A DNA stretch of 64,000 bases. Origin: Paenibacillus sp. DMB20. GTDB taxonomy: Bacteria > Bacillota > Bacilli > Paenibacillales > Paenibacillaceae. A program made the translations under genes and the position numbers. The notes under the pieces are model-generated. The model worked only from the letters and a program-made list of their open reading frames with translations, was not told where the DNA came from and ran no database searches. This document shows, one piece after another, positions 29,153 through 35,767 of the stretch; position 1 is the first letter of the stretch; each line of letters starts with the position of its first letter. The stretch lies in the NCBI RefSeq assembly GCF_000987955.1, contig NZ_LAZU01000053.1, positions 248,001-312,000 of the forward strand, in the 5' to 3' direction.

Positions 29153-29425
29153 ATGCAGAACACCAAACGAATCATGATCAGTCTACCGGATCATCTTTTG
29201 CAGGAAGTGGATGGGATCGCTCAGCTGGAAAATTCCAACCGCAGTGAACTGATCAGGCAGGCCATGAAGCTGTATTTGAACGAACGCAAGAAGCGTTACA
29301 TTCGAGAGTCGATGCAGCGGGGCTATATGGAGATGGCTAAAATCAACCTGACTATGGCATCCGAGGCCTTTCACGCGGAGGAAGATGCAGACAGCACTCT
29401 GGACCGCTTAGTAAGCGGGGTGTAG
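29153..29425 (+). CDS. ndoAI: EndoAI antitoxin (ribbon-helix-helix)
   Basis: This 90-residue antitoxin of the EndoA (MazF-type) module has a ribbon-helix-helix domain (TKRIMISLPDHLLQEVDGIAQLENSNRSELIRQAMKLYL) and the conserved C-terminal region RRGYMEMAKINL-like (here QRGYMEMAKINLTMASEAFHAE) that blocks the toxin. The ATG at 29153 has GAAGGTGG 7 bases upstream; a GTG at 29144 is an alternative. It lies 3 bases before the toxin gene. Confidence 0.92.
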   Translation: MQNTKRIMISLPDHLLQEVDGIAQLENSNRSELIRQAMKLYLNERKKRYIRESMQRGYMEMAKINLTMASEAFHAEEDADSTLDRLVSGV

Positions 29426-29428
29426 ACA

Positions 29429-29779
29429 GTGATCGTAAAACGCGGCGACGTATTTTTTGCGGATCTTTCACCCGTTGTCGGTTCCGAGCAAGGCGGTGTA
29501 AGGCCGGTTCTCATTATACAGAACGATATCGGTAACCGGTTCAGTCCGACGGTAATTGTTGCGGCCATTACCGCGCAAATCCAAAAAGCGAAGCTTCCGA
29601 CCCATGTCGAAATCGACGCGGCGTCACATGGATTTGACCGGGATTCTGTCATCTTGCTGGAGCAAATCCGGACGATTGACAAGCAGCGCCTTACCGACAA
29701 GATCACCCATTTGGACGAGGAAACGATGAGCAAGGTGGATGATTCCCTGCAGATCAGTCTGGGTTTGATTGATTTTTAA
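29429..29779 (+). CDS. ndoA: EndoA/MazF-type mRNA interferase toxin
   Basis: This 116-residue MazF/PemK-fold endoribonuclease has the motifs VKRGDVFFADLSPVVGSEQGGVRPVLIIQND and HGFDRDSVILLEQIRTIDKQRL. It is very close to B. subtilis EndoA, which cuts mRNA at UACAU. It starts at a GTG directly after the antitoxin. In B. subtilis the sigB operon (rsbR to rsbX) comes next; here it is absent. Confidence 0.95.
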   Translation: MIVKRGDVFFADLSPVVGSEQGGVRPVLIIQNDIGNRFSPTVIVAAITAQIQKAKLPTHVEIDAASHGFDRDSVILLEQIRTIDKQRLTDKITHLDEETMSKVDDSLQISLGLIDF

Positions 29780-29875
29780 TCTGTGCTTGGCTTGTTTTTA
29801 GCAGAACGGCATCGTCCTTTGAGCAGGATAGAGTTTTCTGCTTATGAGTTTGAATATAGCCGCCATTGAAGGGCA

Positions 29876-29914
29876 CGAAACAACCCGCCGGAATATTTCC
29901 GGCGGGTTGTTTCG
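29876..29914 (+). terminator. Strong hairpin terminator after ndoA
   Basis: An 18-bp perfect stem (29876-29893 with 29897-29914) has a 3-base loop. The right arm contains TTGTTT. It follows the ndoA stop by about 100 bases and precedes a minus-strand small gene, so it may work in both directions. Confidence 0.7.
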
Positions 29915-30061
29915 CATGGCTTTAAGTGATGCATCTGCTTTAGCGGAGGGCTTTTTTCTCTGAAGTTGCCAATAGAGCCGTACAGATAGTAGTCTGCTCT
30001 GTGAGAAGATCTTTTTGGCGAGAGAAAAAACGGTCTCTCAAAGAAGATGGGGAAAGTCCGT

Positions 30062-30211
30062 TTACTTGTGGTTTTCGCTTATGGATGTGTGAAGGGCACG
30101 GTGAGTTTTTTGCGGCTGGCCGTCGGGGATCAGGGCATATGCGGTGGCAACAACGGCAATAAACATGGCAAAGCATACGGCCGACAATGCCCATGCATTC
30201 TTGTTGTTCAT
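30062..30211 (-). CDS. Small single-pass membrane protein
   Basis: This 49-residue ORF has one hydrophobic helix (ALSAVCFAMFIAVVATAYALI) followed by a polar His/Lys tail. The ATG at 30211 has GGAGGT 8 bases upstream, which supports real translation. I do not recognise a family. It is isolated and opposed to tex. Confidence 0.6.
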   Translation of the reverse strand: MNNKNAWALSAVCFAMFIAVVATAYALIPDGQPQKTHRALHTSISENHK

Positions 30212-30437
30212 TTTAGCGTACCTCCATTCAAGATGTAGACGGACGATTTCAAACCAACCCATATCTTATATTTAAGCAAGTCTAGTTATCCTTGAATTTT
30301 ACGACCCGAATCTTAAAATCAGATGAAAAATCGTTGAACTTTTGCGCGATTCCGCTTCCAATTCATGCCAACTGGAAATAGCCGAGAAGATTTGGGATAA
30401 TGGGAATATAGTTTTTTTGAAGAGAGAGGGATAATCA

Positions 30438-32648
30438 TTGTCTGATATCGAAGCTGTGGTGGAAGTGAACGAGGAACAGATCCGCAAGGAAGAACATGAG
30501 AGGATCGTCAAACAAATTGCCAAGGAGCTTCAATTGTCCGTCAAGCAGGTTCGAACGACCGTTGAACTGCTGGACGAAGGAAATACGATACCTTTTATCG
30601 CACGTTACCGCAAAGAGATGACCGGGGAGTTGGATGAGAACCGTCTTCGTGAAATAGAGGAGCGCACAGGCTACTTGCGCAATCTGGAGGTCCGCAAACG
30701 GGAAGTCATCCGGATCATAGATGAACAGGGCAAGCTGACGGACGAACTCAAGACGTCGATCGAGAAAGCCGTCAAGCTTCAGGAAGTGGAGGACTTGTAC
30801 CGTCCTTACAGGCAAAAACGGAAGACGCGCGCCAGCGTGGCTAAGGAGAAGGGACTGGAACCGCTTGCCTCCTGGATTTGGTCTCAGCCTAAGCAGGGAG
30901 ACGCTTTGGCTGAAGCGGCCAAATATGTGGACGAGGAGAAAGGCGTGGCTTCGCCGGAGGAAGCGCTGCAGGGAGCGATGGATATTTTGGCCGAAAACGT
31001 AGCCGATGACGCCGCGATCCGTTCCTGGGTGCGCCGGTATACGATGGATCATGGCATGCTCACTTCCGAAGCGAAGGACCCGGAAACCGAGTCCGTATAC
31101 GAGAATTATTACGACTACCGTGAATTGGCCAAAAAAATGCCGCCTCACCGCATTCTTGCCATCAACCGGGGCGAGCGGGAAAATATTCTGAAGGTCGGTC
31201 TTGAGGTGCCGCCCGATTCCATTCATGCCTTTATCGGCAAGCAGGTGCTTAAAGGAACTTCAGCCGTATCGGATATTCTCGCATCGGTGATCGAGGACGC
31301 TTATAAACGTCTTATTGCCCCTTCCATCGAACGGGAAGTTCGCGGCGAGCTGACGGAAAAAGGTGAGAATCAGGCCATTTCGATTTTTGCCGGCAATCTG
31401 CGGAGCCTGCTGCTTCAGCCGCCCGTGAAGGGACGGTGCGTACTCGGGGTCGACCCTGCTTACCGGACGGGCTGCAAGCTGGCGGTTGTGGACGATACCG
31501 GCAAGCTGCTTGAAGTGGCCGTTACCTATCCGACGCCGCCTAACAACAAGAAGCGCGAAGCTTCCGCCAAGTTCAAGGAACTGATTTCCAAATACGGCAT
31601 TCAGCTGATCGTGATCGGCAACGGCACGGCTTCCCGGGAAACCGAGCAGTTCGTGGCCGAGGTCATTGGCGAGGCGGGAGACCCCGATTTGGCTTATTTG
31701 ATCGTGAATGAAGCGGGGGCGAGCGTGTACTCTGCTTCCAAACTGGCCCAGGAGGAGTTTCCGGACCTGGATGTTGCGGAGCGCAGCGCGGCGTCCATTG
31801 CCCGCCGTGTTCAAGATCCGCTTGCAGAGCTTGTGAAAATCGATCCTAAATCGATCGGTGTCGGCCAATACCAGCATGACGTATCCCAGAAACACCTGGA
31901 GGAAAGCCTGAAGGCCGTCGTCGAGTCTGCGGTAAACCACGTCGGCGTGGACGTCAATACGGCATCTCCGTCGCTGCTCTCCTACGTTGCCGGAATCAAT
32001 GCGACGATCGCCAAAAACATCGTGAAATTCCGCGAGGAAAACGGAAAGTTCGTAAGCCGCAAGCAGCTCCAGAAGGTACCGCGCCTAGGCTCGAAAACCT
32101 TTGAGCAGTGCGTCGGATTCATGCGCATTTCCGATGGAGAGAATACGCTGGATCGTACGCCGATCCACCCGGAGTCGTATCCGGTTGTGGACCGTCTGTT
32201 CCGGGAACTCAACGTAAGCCCGGAAAAGGTTGGAACGAAAGAGCTGTCGGGGCTGCTGGCGGAGCAGTCGCCTGAAGACCTTGCGGTGAAGCTGGAAGTA
32301 GGGGTGCCTACGCTGCGGGACATTTTGGACAGCTTGCAGCGCCCCGGACGCGATCCGCGCGAAGAGCTGCCGCTGCCGATCTTCCGGACGGACGTGTTGA
32401 AGATTGAGGATTTGGCGCCGGGCATGGAGCTTCAAGGTACCGTCCGTAACGTTATCGATTTCGGGGCGTTCGTGGACATCGGCATCAAGAGCGACGGGCT
32501 GGTCCATATTTCACAGTTAAGCGACGGTTACGTAAAACATCCGATGGATGTCGTGTCCGTCGGTGACAATGTGACGGTGTGGGTGTTGAATGTAGATTTG
32601 AAGAAAGGCCGTGTCGGACTGACGATGCGCCAGCCGAAGGACCAATAA
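30438..32648 (+). CDS. tex: Tex-family S1 RNA-binding protein
   Basis: This 736-residue Tex homologue (YdcI in B. subtilis) has an N-terminal helical region (IAKELQLSVKQVRTTVELLDEGNTIPFIARYRKEMTG), a YqgF-like RNase-H fold (VLGVDPAYRTGCKLAVVD), a ComEA/HhH region (VDVNTASPSLLSYVAGI) and a C-terminal S1 domain (GMELQGTVRNVIDFGAFVDIGIKSDGLVHISQL). The TTG at 30438 follows AGAGAGGG. The family binds RNA and acts with the transcription machinery. Its place before cmpA and sprT matches B. subtilis. Confidence 0.95.
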   Translation: MSDIEAVVEVNEEQIRKEEHERIVKQIAKELQLSVKQVRTTVELLDEGNTIPFIARYRKEMTGELDENRLREIEERTGYLRNLEVRKREVIRIIDEQGKLTDELKTSIEKAVKLQEVEDLYRPYRQKRKTRASVAKEKGLEPLASWIWSQPKQGDALAEAAKYVDEEKGVASPEEALQGAMDILAENVADDAAIRSWVRRYTMDHGMLTSEAKDPETESVYENYYDYRELAKKMPPHRILAINRGERENILKVGLEVPPDSIHAFIGKQVLKGTSAVSDILASVIEDAYKRLIAPSIEREVRGELTEKGENQAISIFAGNLRSLLLQPPVKGRCVLGVDPAYRTGCKLAVVDDTGKLLEVAVTYPTPPNNKKREASAKFKELISKYGIQLIVIGNGTASRETEQFVAEVIGEAGDPDLAYLIVNEAGASVYSASKLAQEEFPDLDVAERSAASIARRVQDPLAELVKIDPKSIGVGQYQHDVSQKHLEESLKAVVESAVNHVGVDVNTASPSLLSYVAGINATIAKNIVKFREENGKFVSRKQLQKVPRLGSKTFEQCVGFMRISDGENTLDRTPIHPESYPVVDRLFRELNVSPEKVGTKELSGLLAEQSPEDLAVKLEVGVPTLRDILDSLQRPGRDPREELPLPIFRTDVLKIEDLAPGMELQGTVRNVIDFGAFVDIGIKSDGLVHISQLSDGYVKHPMDVVSVGDNVTVWVLNVDLKKGRVGLTMRQPKDQ

Positions 32649-32657
32649 TATATCGAA

Positions 32658-32702
32658 AGGGGCGTTCCAAAAGGTCCATTGACCCGGGACGCCCCTCGTT
32701 TA
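32658..32702 (+). terminator. Probable terminator of tex
   Basis: An 11-bp stem (32658-32668 with 32686-32696, one G-T pair) lies just after the tex stop. The T tract is short, so efficiency is uncertain. Confidence 0.6.
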
Positions 32703-32754
32703 TGTCAAGAGAGTGGTCCTCTTCTAGTGGAATCGCGGTTCAAGAAGGGAGAAC

Positions 32755-32790
32755 ACCAAAAAGCAAGCCGGACTCCGGTCCGGCTTGCTT
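32755..32790 (-). terminator. Intrinsic terminator of cmpA
   Basis: AAGCAAGCCGGAC / GTCCGGCTTGCTT has a 4-base loop. On the minus strand it is followed by TTTGGTG. It lies 30 bases beyond the cmpA stop. Confidence 0.7.
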
Positions 32791-32821
32791 AGCCATTCAT
32801 ACATGAGATTTGAACGAACCT

Positions 32822-32950
32822 TCAGCGGCGATCGGGGCTTACCCCCGGCGATTTTCGATAAAAGAACCAGCATTCGTTCAAAAGTTTGATTTGGCGTCTG
32901 TCTTTTTTGCGAAAGGCGCGTGTCAGCTGATTGCAGAGCCATTGCGGCAA
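32822..32950 (-). CDS. cmpA: Cortex morphogenetic protein CmpA
   Basis: This is a 42-codon gene starting with a TTG at 32950, 8 bases after AGGAGG. It reads MPQWLCNQLTRAF, then RKKDRRQIKLLNECWFFYRK, and ends with a short unrelated tail. The pattern MPxWLxxQ-x-RAF, KD-xx-QI-x-LLN-x-CWxFYRK is that of CmpA, a sporulation protein of 37 residues in B. subtilis that helps couple cortex and coat assembly by promoting SpoIVA degradation. The position beside tex and sprT is the same as in B. subtilis, which strengthens the call. Confidence 0.85.
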   Translation of the reverse strand: MPQWLCNQLTRAFRKKDRRQIKLLNECWFFYRKSPGVSPDRR

Positions 32951-33030
32951 GGGTATCTCCTCCTCTTGCTAAACCGTCTGTATGGATAGCATATGGGGAA
33001 GACACCCAAAGCGTGCAGGTCTACCTATTT

Positions 33031-33381
33031 TTAAACGGCTTCTTCTTCGTACCACTGCTCAAGCTGTGCTTGAAGGGCCCGAATTTCGGTGAGCAGGGCG
33101 ATGAGCGGGTAATAGTTCTCCTTCAGGGAAGCAAAGGACTGCTCAAGCTCATTAATATAATGGAGACCGCTGATTATACGGGAAGTTTCCTGCAGCAGAT
33201 CCAGATTGTCGCATTCGGCGACGGCCAGAGGCAGGTCCGGCGTGTTTTGGGCGGTCAGCTTGCTGATTTCTTTATTCAGCCTTAAATTAAGCGCGCTGAG
33301 CTGATAGGCGTAATCCGCAGGCATCTCCACGTATTGAAGCTTGTCTCCCGACTGTAAAATGACGTATCGCATGTTCGGCAT
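33031..33381 (-). CDS. Conserved hypothetical helical protein
   Basis: The 116-residue product begins MPNMRYVILQSGDKLQYVEMPADYAYQL and is then almost wholly helical and acidic, with no membrane segment or known catalytic motif. The ATG at 33381 is favoured because GGAGGGAGAA precedes it; an ATG at 33402 has no ribosome site. Related proteins in Paenibacillus are sometimes labelled hydrolase/acyltransferase, but I see no support for that. It is 80 bases upstream of cmpA and could be co-transcribed with it. Confidence 0.65.
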   Translation of the reverse strand: MPNMRYVILQSGDKLQYVEMPADYAYQLSALNLRLNKEISKLTAQNTPDLPLAVAECDNLDLLQETSRIISGLHYINELEQSFASLKENYYPLIALLTEIRALQAQLEQWYEEEAV

Positions 33382-33538
33382 GTTCGTGGGTTCTCCCTCC
33401 ATAGCTTGCTTGGTTTATGCAAAATTCATGCATAGGATCGTTTATTCGTGTGATTCAACACGGACAGGGAATCCTAAAACTTGTATGGCCAGAATCGGAA
33501 CGGTAAGCCGCCTTTCGGATTTCTGCATGATCCCTTAC

Positions 33539-33604
33539 TTGACAGTGTAGCTTAGGGTGAAGTTAAAATTCAAGTAGCATTCATGTTGAACCGGCATGCC
33601 GGTT
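33539..33604 (+). promoter_or_regulatory. Promoter and 16-bp palindrome before sprT
   Basis: TTGACA (33539-33544) and a TTAAAAT -10-like box (from 33563) form a likely promoter. About 20 bases downstream of it is the perfect palindrome AACCGGCATGCCGGTT (33589-33604), a candidate operator in the leader. Confidence 0.45.
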
Positions 33605-33636
33605 CGAGGCAAGCGGAAAGGGAGTTTACATCCATT

Positions 33637-34131
33637 ATGCAATATATGAGCAATGAGGAACTTCAGGCCTGGGTCGAGGACATTTCCCTGAAGTGGTTTC
33701 ATGTCCCGTTCAGGCATCGGGCGGTTTTTAACCGGAGACTGTCTTCTACGGGGGGACGGTATTTTCTGAAGAGCCACGACATCGAAATTAATCCCCATCA
33801 GCTGGAAGTACACGGAAGAGAAGAAGTGGAGAAGATTATTAAACATGAGCTGTGCCATTATCATCTCCATCTGGCGGGACGGGGTTACAAACATAGGGAT
33901 GCGGACTTCAAAGTACTGCTTCAGGCCGTAGGGGGGAGCCGCTACTGCAAAGCGATTGCCAAGCCGGAGGATAAAAAACGAAAGCCCGAGCCTTACCGGT
34001 ATGTCCTGCGCTGCACGGATTGCAAAATGGAATATAAGCGCAAACGGAAAATGAATCCGGCGCGTTACCGGTGCGGCAGATGCAGCGGACGGTTGCAGCT
34101 TCTGGCGCTTGACTCCAAAGGGAACTCATGA
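33637..34131 (+). CDS. SprT-like zinc metalloprotease-fold protein
   Basis: This 164-residue SprT-like protein (YdcK in B. subtilis) has the zinc-binding HExxH motif as HELCHYHLHLAG and a C-terminal zinc ribbon (LRCTDCKMEYKRKRKMNPARYRCGRCSGRL). AAAGGGAG lies 13 bases upstream of the ATG at 33637, a little far, so an ATT at 33634 or the ATG at 33646 are alternatives. The family resembles Spartan-type proteases that act on DNA-protein crosslinks, but the substrate here is unknown. It directly precedes the tRNA cluster. Confidence 0.88.
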   Translation: MQYMSNEELQAWVEDISLKWFHVPFRHRAVFNRRLSSTGGRYFLKSHDIEINPHQLEVHGREEVEKIIKHELCHYHLHLAGRGYKHRDADFKVLLQAVGGSRYCKAIAKPEDKKRKPEPYRYVLRCTDCKMEYKRKRKMNPARYRCGRCSGRLQLLALDSKGNS

Positions 34132-34151
34132 TAAATTATTAATCATAACGT

Positions 34152-34227
34152 TCCCTGATAGCTCAGTTGGTAGAGCACTCGACTGTTAATCGAGTTGTCA
34201 CAGGTTCGAGTCCTGTTCGGGGAGCCA
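34152..34227 (+). tRNA. tRNA-Asn (GTT)
   Basis: The full cloverleaf is visible. The acceptor TCCCTGA pairs with TCGGGGA, the D arm is AGCTCAGTTGGTAGAGC, the anticodon loop centres on GTT and the T arm has GGTTCGAGTCC. The CCA end is encoded. Confidence 0.95.
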
Positions 34228-34234
34228 TTTCCAT

Positions 34235-34323
34235 GGAGAGATACCCAAGTGGCTATAAGGGGACCCTCTGCTAAGGGGTTAGACTGCGTAAGCGGTGCGA
34301 GGGTTCGAATCCCTCTCTCTCCG
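34235..34323 (+). tRNA. tRNA-Ser (GCT)
   Basis: This is a class II tRNA with a long variable arm. The acceptor GGAGAGA pairs with TCTCTCC, the loop CTGCTAA gives anticodon GCT, and the T arm has GGTTCGAATCC. CCA is not encoded. Confidence 0.93.
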
Positions 34324-34341
34324 TTCCGATTAACATCACAG

Positions 34342-34377
34342 AAAGCTCCACCGTGAAAACGGTAGGAGCTTTTTTTA
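34342..34377 (+). terminator. Terminator after tRNA-Ser
   Basis: AAAGCTCC-ACCGT / ACGGT-AGGAGCTTT forms a stem with one bulge and is followed by seven Ts. Confidence 0.8.
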
Positions 34378-34415
34378 AGAGATAAGAAAGCTACAGAGGG
34401 ATGCCCATCCTTATC

Positions 34416-34481
34416 TCGCAAGAAAGACTTCCGTTAAAAGCGGTCTTCCGAGAAAGTACGTCGATAGACTTTTTTCTTACG
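34416..34481 (-). repeat. Intergenic repeat element, copy B
   Basis: This is the reverse-complement partner of the element at 24094-24163. The shared core is GTCTATCGACGTA and TTCTC-GAAGAC. It lies between tRNA-Ser and tRNA-Glu. Confidence 0.5.
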
Positions 34482-34530
34482 ACAAAAATTCATTCAATAA
34501 ACTGCATAAAAAATAATTTTAAAAAAATGC

Positions 34531-34559
34531 TTGTCATGTTCCTCATGATTTGTTATACT
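34531..34559 (+). promoter_or_regulatory. Promoter of the tRNA-Glu unit
   Basis: TTGTCA and TATACT are 17 bases apart. The inferred start is about 25 bases before the tRNA. Confidence 0.75.
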
Positions 34560-34592
34560 CATTCTTGTCGTCACGGCGACACTTGTTAATAA

Positions 34593-34667
34593 GGCCCGTT
34601 GGTCAAGGGGTTAAGACACCTCCCTTTCACGGAGGTAACAGGGGTTCGAATCCCCTACGGGTCACCA
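34593..34667 (+). tRNA. tRNA-Glu (TTC)
   Basis: The acceptor GGCCCGT pairs with ACGGGTC, the anticodon loop CTTTCAC gives TTC, and CCA is encoded. Its 3' end is repeated downstream (see the next entry). Confidence 0.94.
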
Positions 34668-34782
34668 CTTTCTTTATCGCTTCGGGGATGAGAACCCCAG
34701 AGGGTTCGTCGGAGCATAGACATCGTTAGGAATACTTCGCAGTCTCGAACGGAGTGAGAGTATCCCCTACGGGTCACCACTT
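34650..34782 (+). repeat. Duplicated 3' tail of tRNA-Glu (att-like direct repeat)
   Basis: The 21-base string from A34650 to T34670 (the tRNA T-arm end, acceptor and CCA plus CTT) occurs again exactly at 34762-34782. The 91 bases between carry no gene. This is the footprint expected when an element integrates at a tRNA 3' end and later decays or leaves. Confidence 0.6.
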
Positions 34783-34818
34783 CAACTCTTTTATGGCAGC
34801 TTCATTGTTTGTCATCGA

Positions 34819-34894
34819 GAGCCATTAGCTCAGTTGGTAGAGCACCTGACTTTTAATCAGGGTGTCGAAGGTTCGAGTCCTTCATGGCTCACCA
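34819..34894 (+). tRNA. tRNA-Lys (TTT)
   Basis: The acceptor GAGCCAT pairs with ATGGCTC, the loop CTTTTAA gives anticodon TTT, and CCA is encoded. Confidence 0.95.
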
Positions 34895-34925
34895 TTTGTT
34901 TTATCGGTTTTTCCCTTTATATTAT

Positions 34926-35008
34926 GCGGTAGTGGTGGAATGGCAGACACGCTATCTTGAGGGGGTAGTGGGTGTATACCCGTGGAGGTTCGAGTCCTCT
35001 CTACCGCA
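34926..35008 (+). tRNA. tRNA-Leu (GAG), copy 1
   Basis: This is a class II tRNA. The acceptor GCGGTAG pairs with CTACCGC, the anticodon stem CTATC/GGTAG encloses TTGAGGG (anticodon GAG), and a long variable arm is present. CCA is not encoded. It is identical to the copy at 44362-44444. Confidence 0.94.
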
Positions 35009-35017
35009 TAGCTAATA

Positions 35018-35048
35018 AAAGCTCCTGCATTGTGCAGGGGCTTTTTTT
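35018..35048 (+). terminator. Terminator of the tRNA cluster
   Basis: A 12-bp stem AAAGCTCCTGCA / TGCAGGGGCTTT (one G-T pair) with a 3-base loop is followed by Ts. Confidence 0.85.
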
Positions 35049-35192
35049 GTGTATTTATACATGTTTGGTCTAAAAGATATGGTTTTTTTCTTCGCATTTA
35101 AGAAGATTAAAATGTTTCAGCATAGCGGCAGTGGTTAATATCATAACGTGGACGAGCACAACTTCCAAAAAACCTATAAGGAGTGATTCAAA

Positions 35193-35530
35193 ATGGCTAA
35201 TAACAATAATGGAAAAATGAGCCGTGAAGAAGCAGGACGTTTAGGTGGAGAAGCAACTGCAAAGAACCACGATAAGGAATTTTATCAGGAAATCGGCCGG
35301 AAAGGCGGCGAAGCGACTGCAGACTCCCATGACAAAGACTTTTACCGGGAGATCGGCCGCAAGGGCGGAGAAGCCACTTCGGATTCCCATGACAGGGAAT
35401 TCTACCAGGAAATCGGACAAAAAGGCGGCGAAGCCGCAATAATTCCGATAACGGCAGCGGCGGCAAAATGAGCCGGGAAGAAGCTGGCCGCAAAGGCGGT
35501 CAAGAAAGAGCCCGTCAACGCAGAGATTAA
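35193..35530 (+). pseudogene. KGG-repeat stress protein, frameshifted near its C-terminus
   Basis: This small, very hydrophilic protein is built from about five copies of a roughly 20-residue unit ending in a G-R-x-G-G-E-A-T-type KGG motif (EIGRKGGEATADSHDKDFY). It is like GsiB-type general stress proteins and plant LEA-related proteins. AAGGAGTG precedes the ATG. After the fourth unit the frame is lost at 35438-35440: the visible frame ends IIPITAAAAK at 35471. With one more A it would read AANNSDNGSGGKMSREEAGRKGGQERARQRRD to 35530. Either the last repeat has been lost or there is a sequence error. Confidence 0.8.
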
Positions 35531-35622
35531 TGTATTCGAGAGGAAGGAACCGCAAAAAGAGTTTCTTCCCATGGACCCATATGAAAAGTTAATGATCTAA
35601 AGATGTTTTGATAGCTGGCGTT

Positions 35623-35666
35623 AACAGCCTTGGTCCCAACGGGACCAAGGCTGTTTGAATTTTTAT
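35623..35666 (+). terminator. Intrinsic terminator of the KGG gene
   Basis: AACAGCCTTGGTCCC / GGGACCAAGGCTGTT has a 3-base loop and a T-rich tail. Confidence 0.85.
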
Positions 35667-35724
35667 CGGAGTCCGGAAAAAATCCGGCTTTATGGGCGAT
35701 ATCTGATATGATATGATTTTATGT

Positions 35725-35743
35725 GATAATGATTACCATTCTC
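35725..35743 (+). promoter_or_regulatory. Fur box upstream of the btr-like gene
   Basis: The 19-base site GATAATGATTACCATTCTC matches 16 of 19 positions of the Fur consensus. It lies just after TATGAT-type -10 sequences. Confidence 0.8.
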
Positions 35744-35767
35744 AATAAAAAGGCGGTACCTGCAGTC

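Noticed and set aside
32724..33005. 93-residue minus-strand ORF over cmpA
   Set aside because: It is in a different frame from cmpA, crosses the terminator hairpin and lacks a ribosome site.
34143..34421. 92-residue ORF over tRNA-Asn and tRNA-Ser on the minus strand
   Set aside because: It is an artefact of tRNA sequence; its GERGIRTLAPLTQSN-like text is the familiar spurious translation of tRNA genes.
34882..35097. 71-residue ORF over tRNA-Leu on the minus strand
   Set aside because: Again a translation of tRNA sequence with no ribosome site.
35525..35600. Short ORFs after the KGG gene (about 10-20 residues)
   Set aside because: They have no ribosome site and look like the tail of the frameshifted gene.
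35723..35767. GTG start for the btr-like gene
   Set aside because: It lies in the Fur box and probably near the transcription start; the ATG at 35768 is more sensible.
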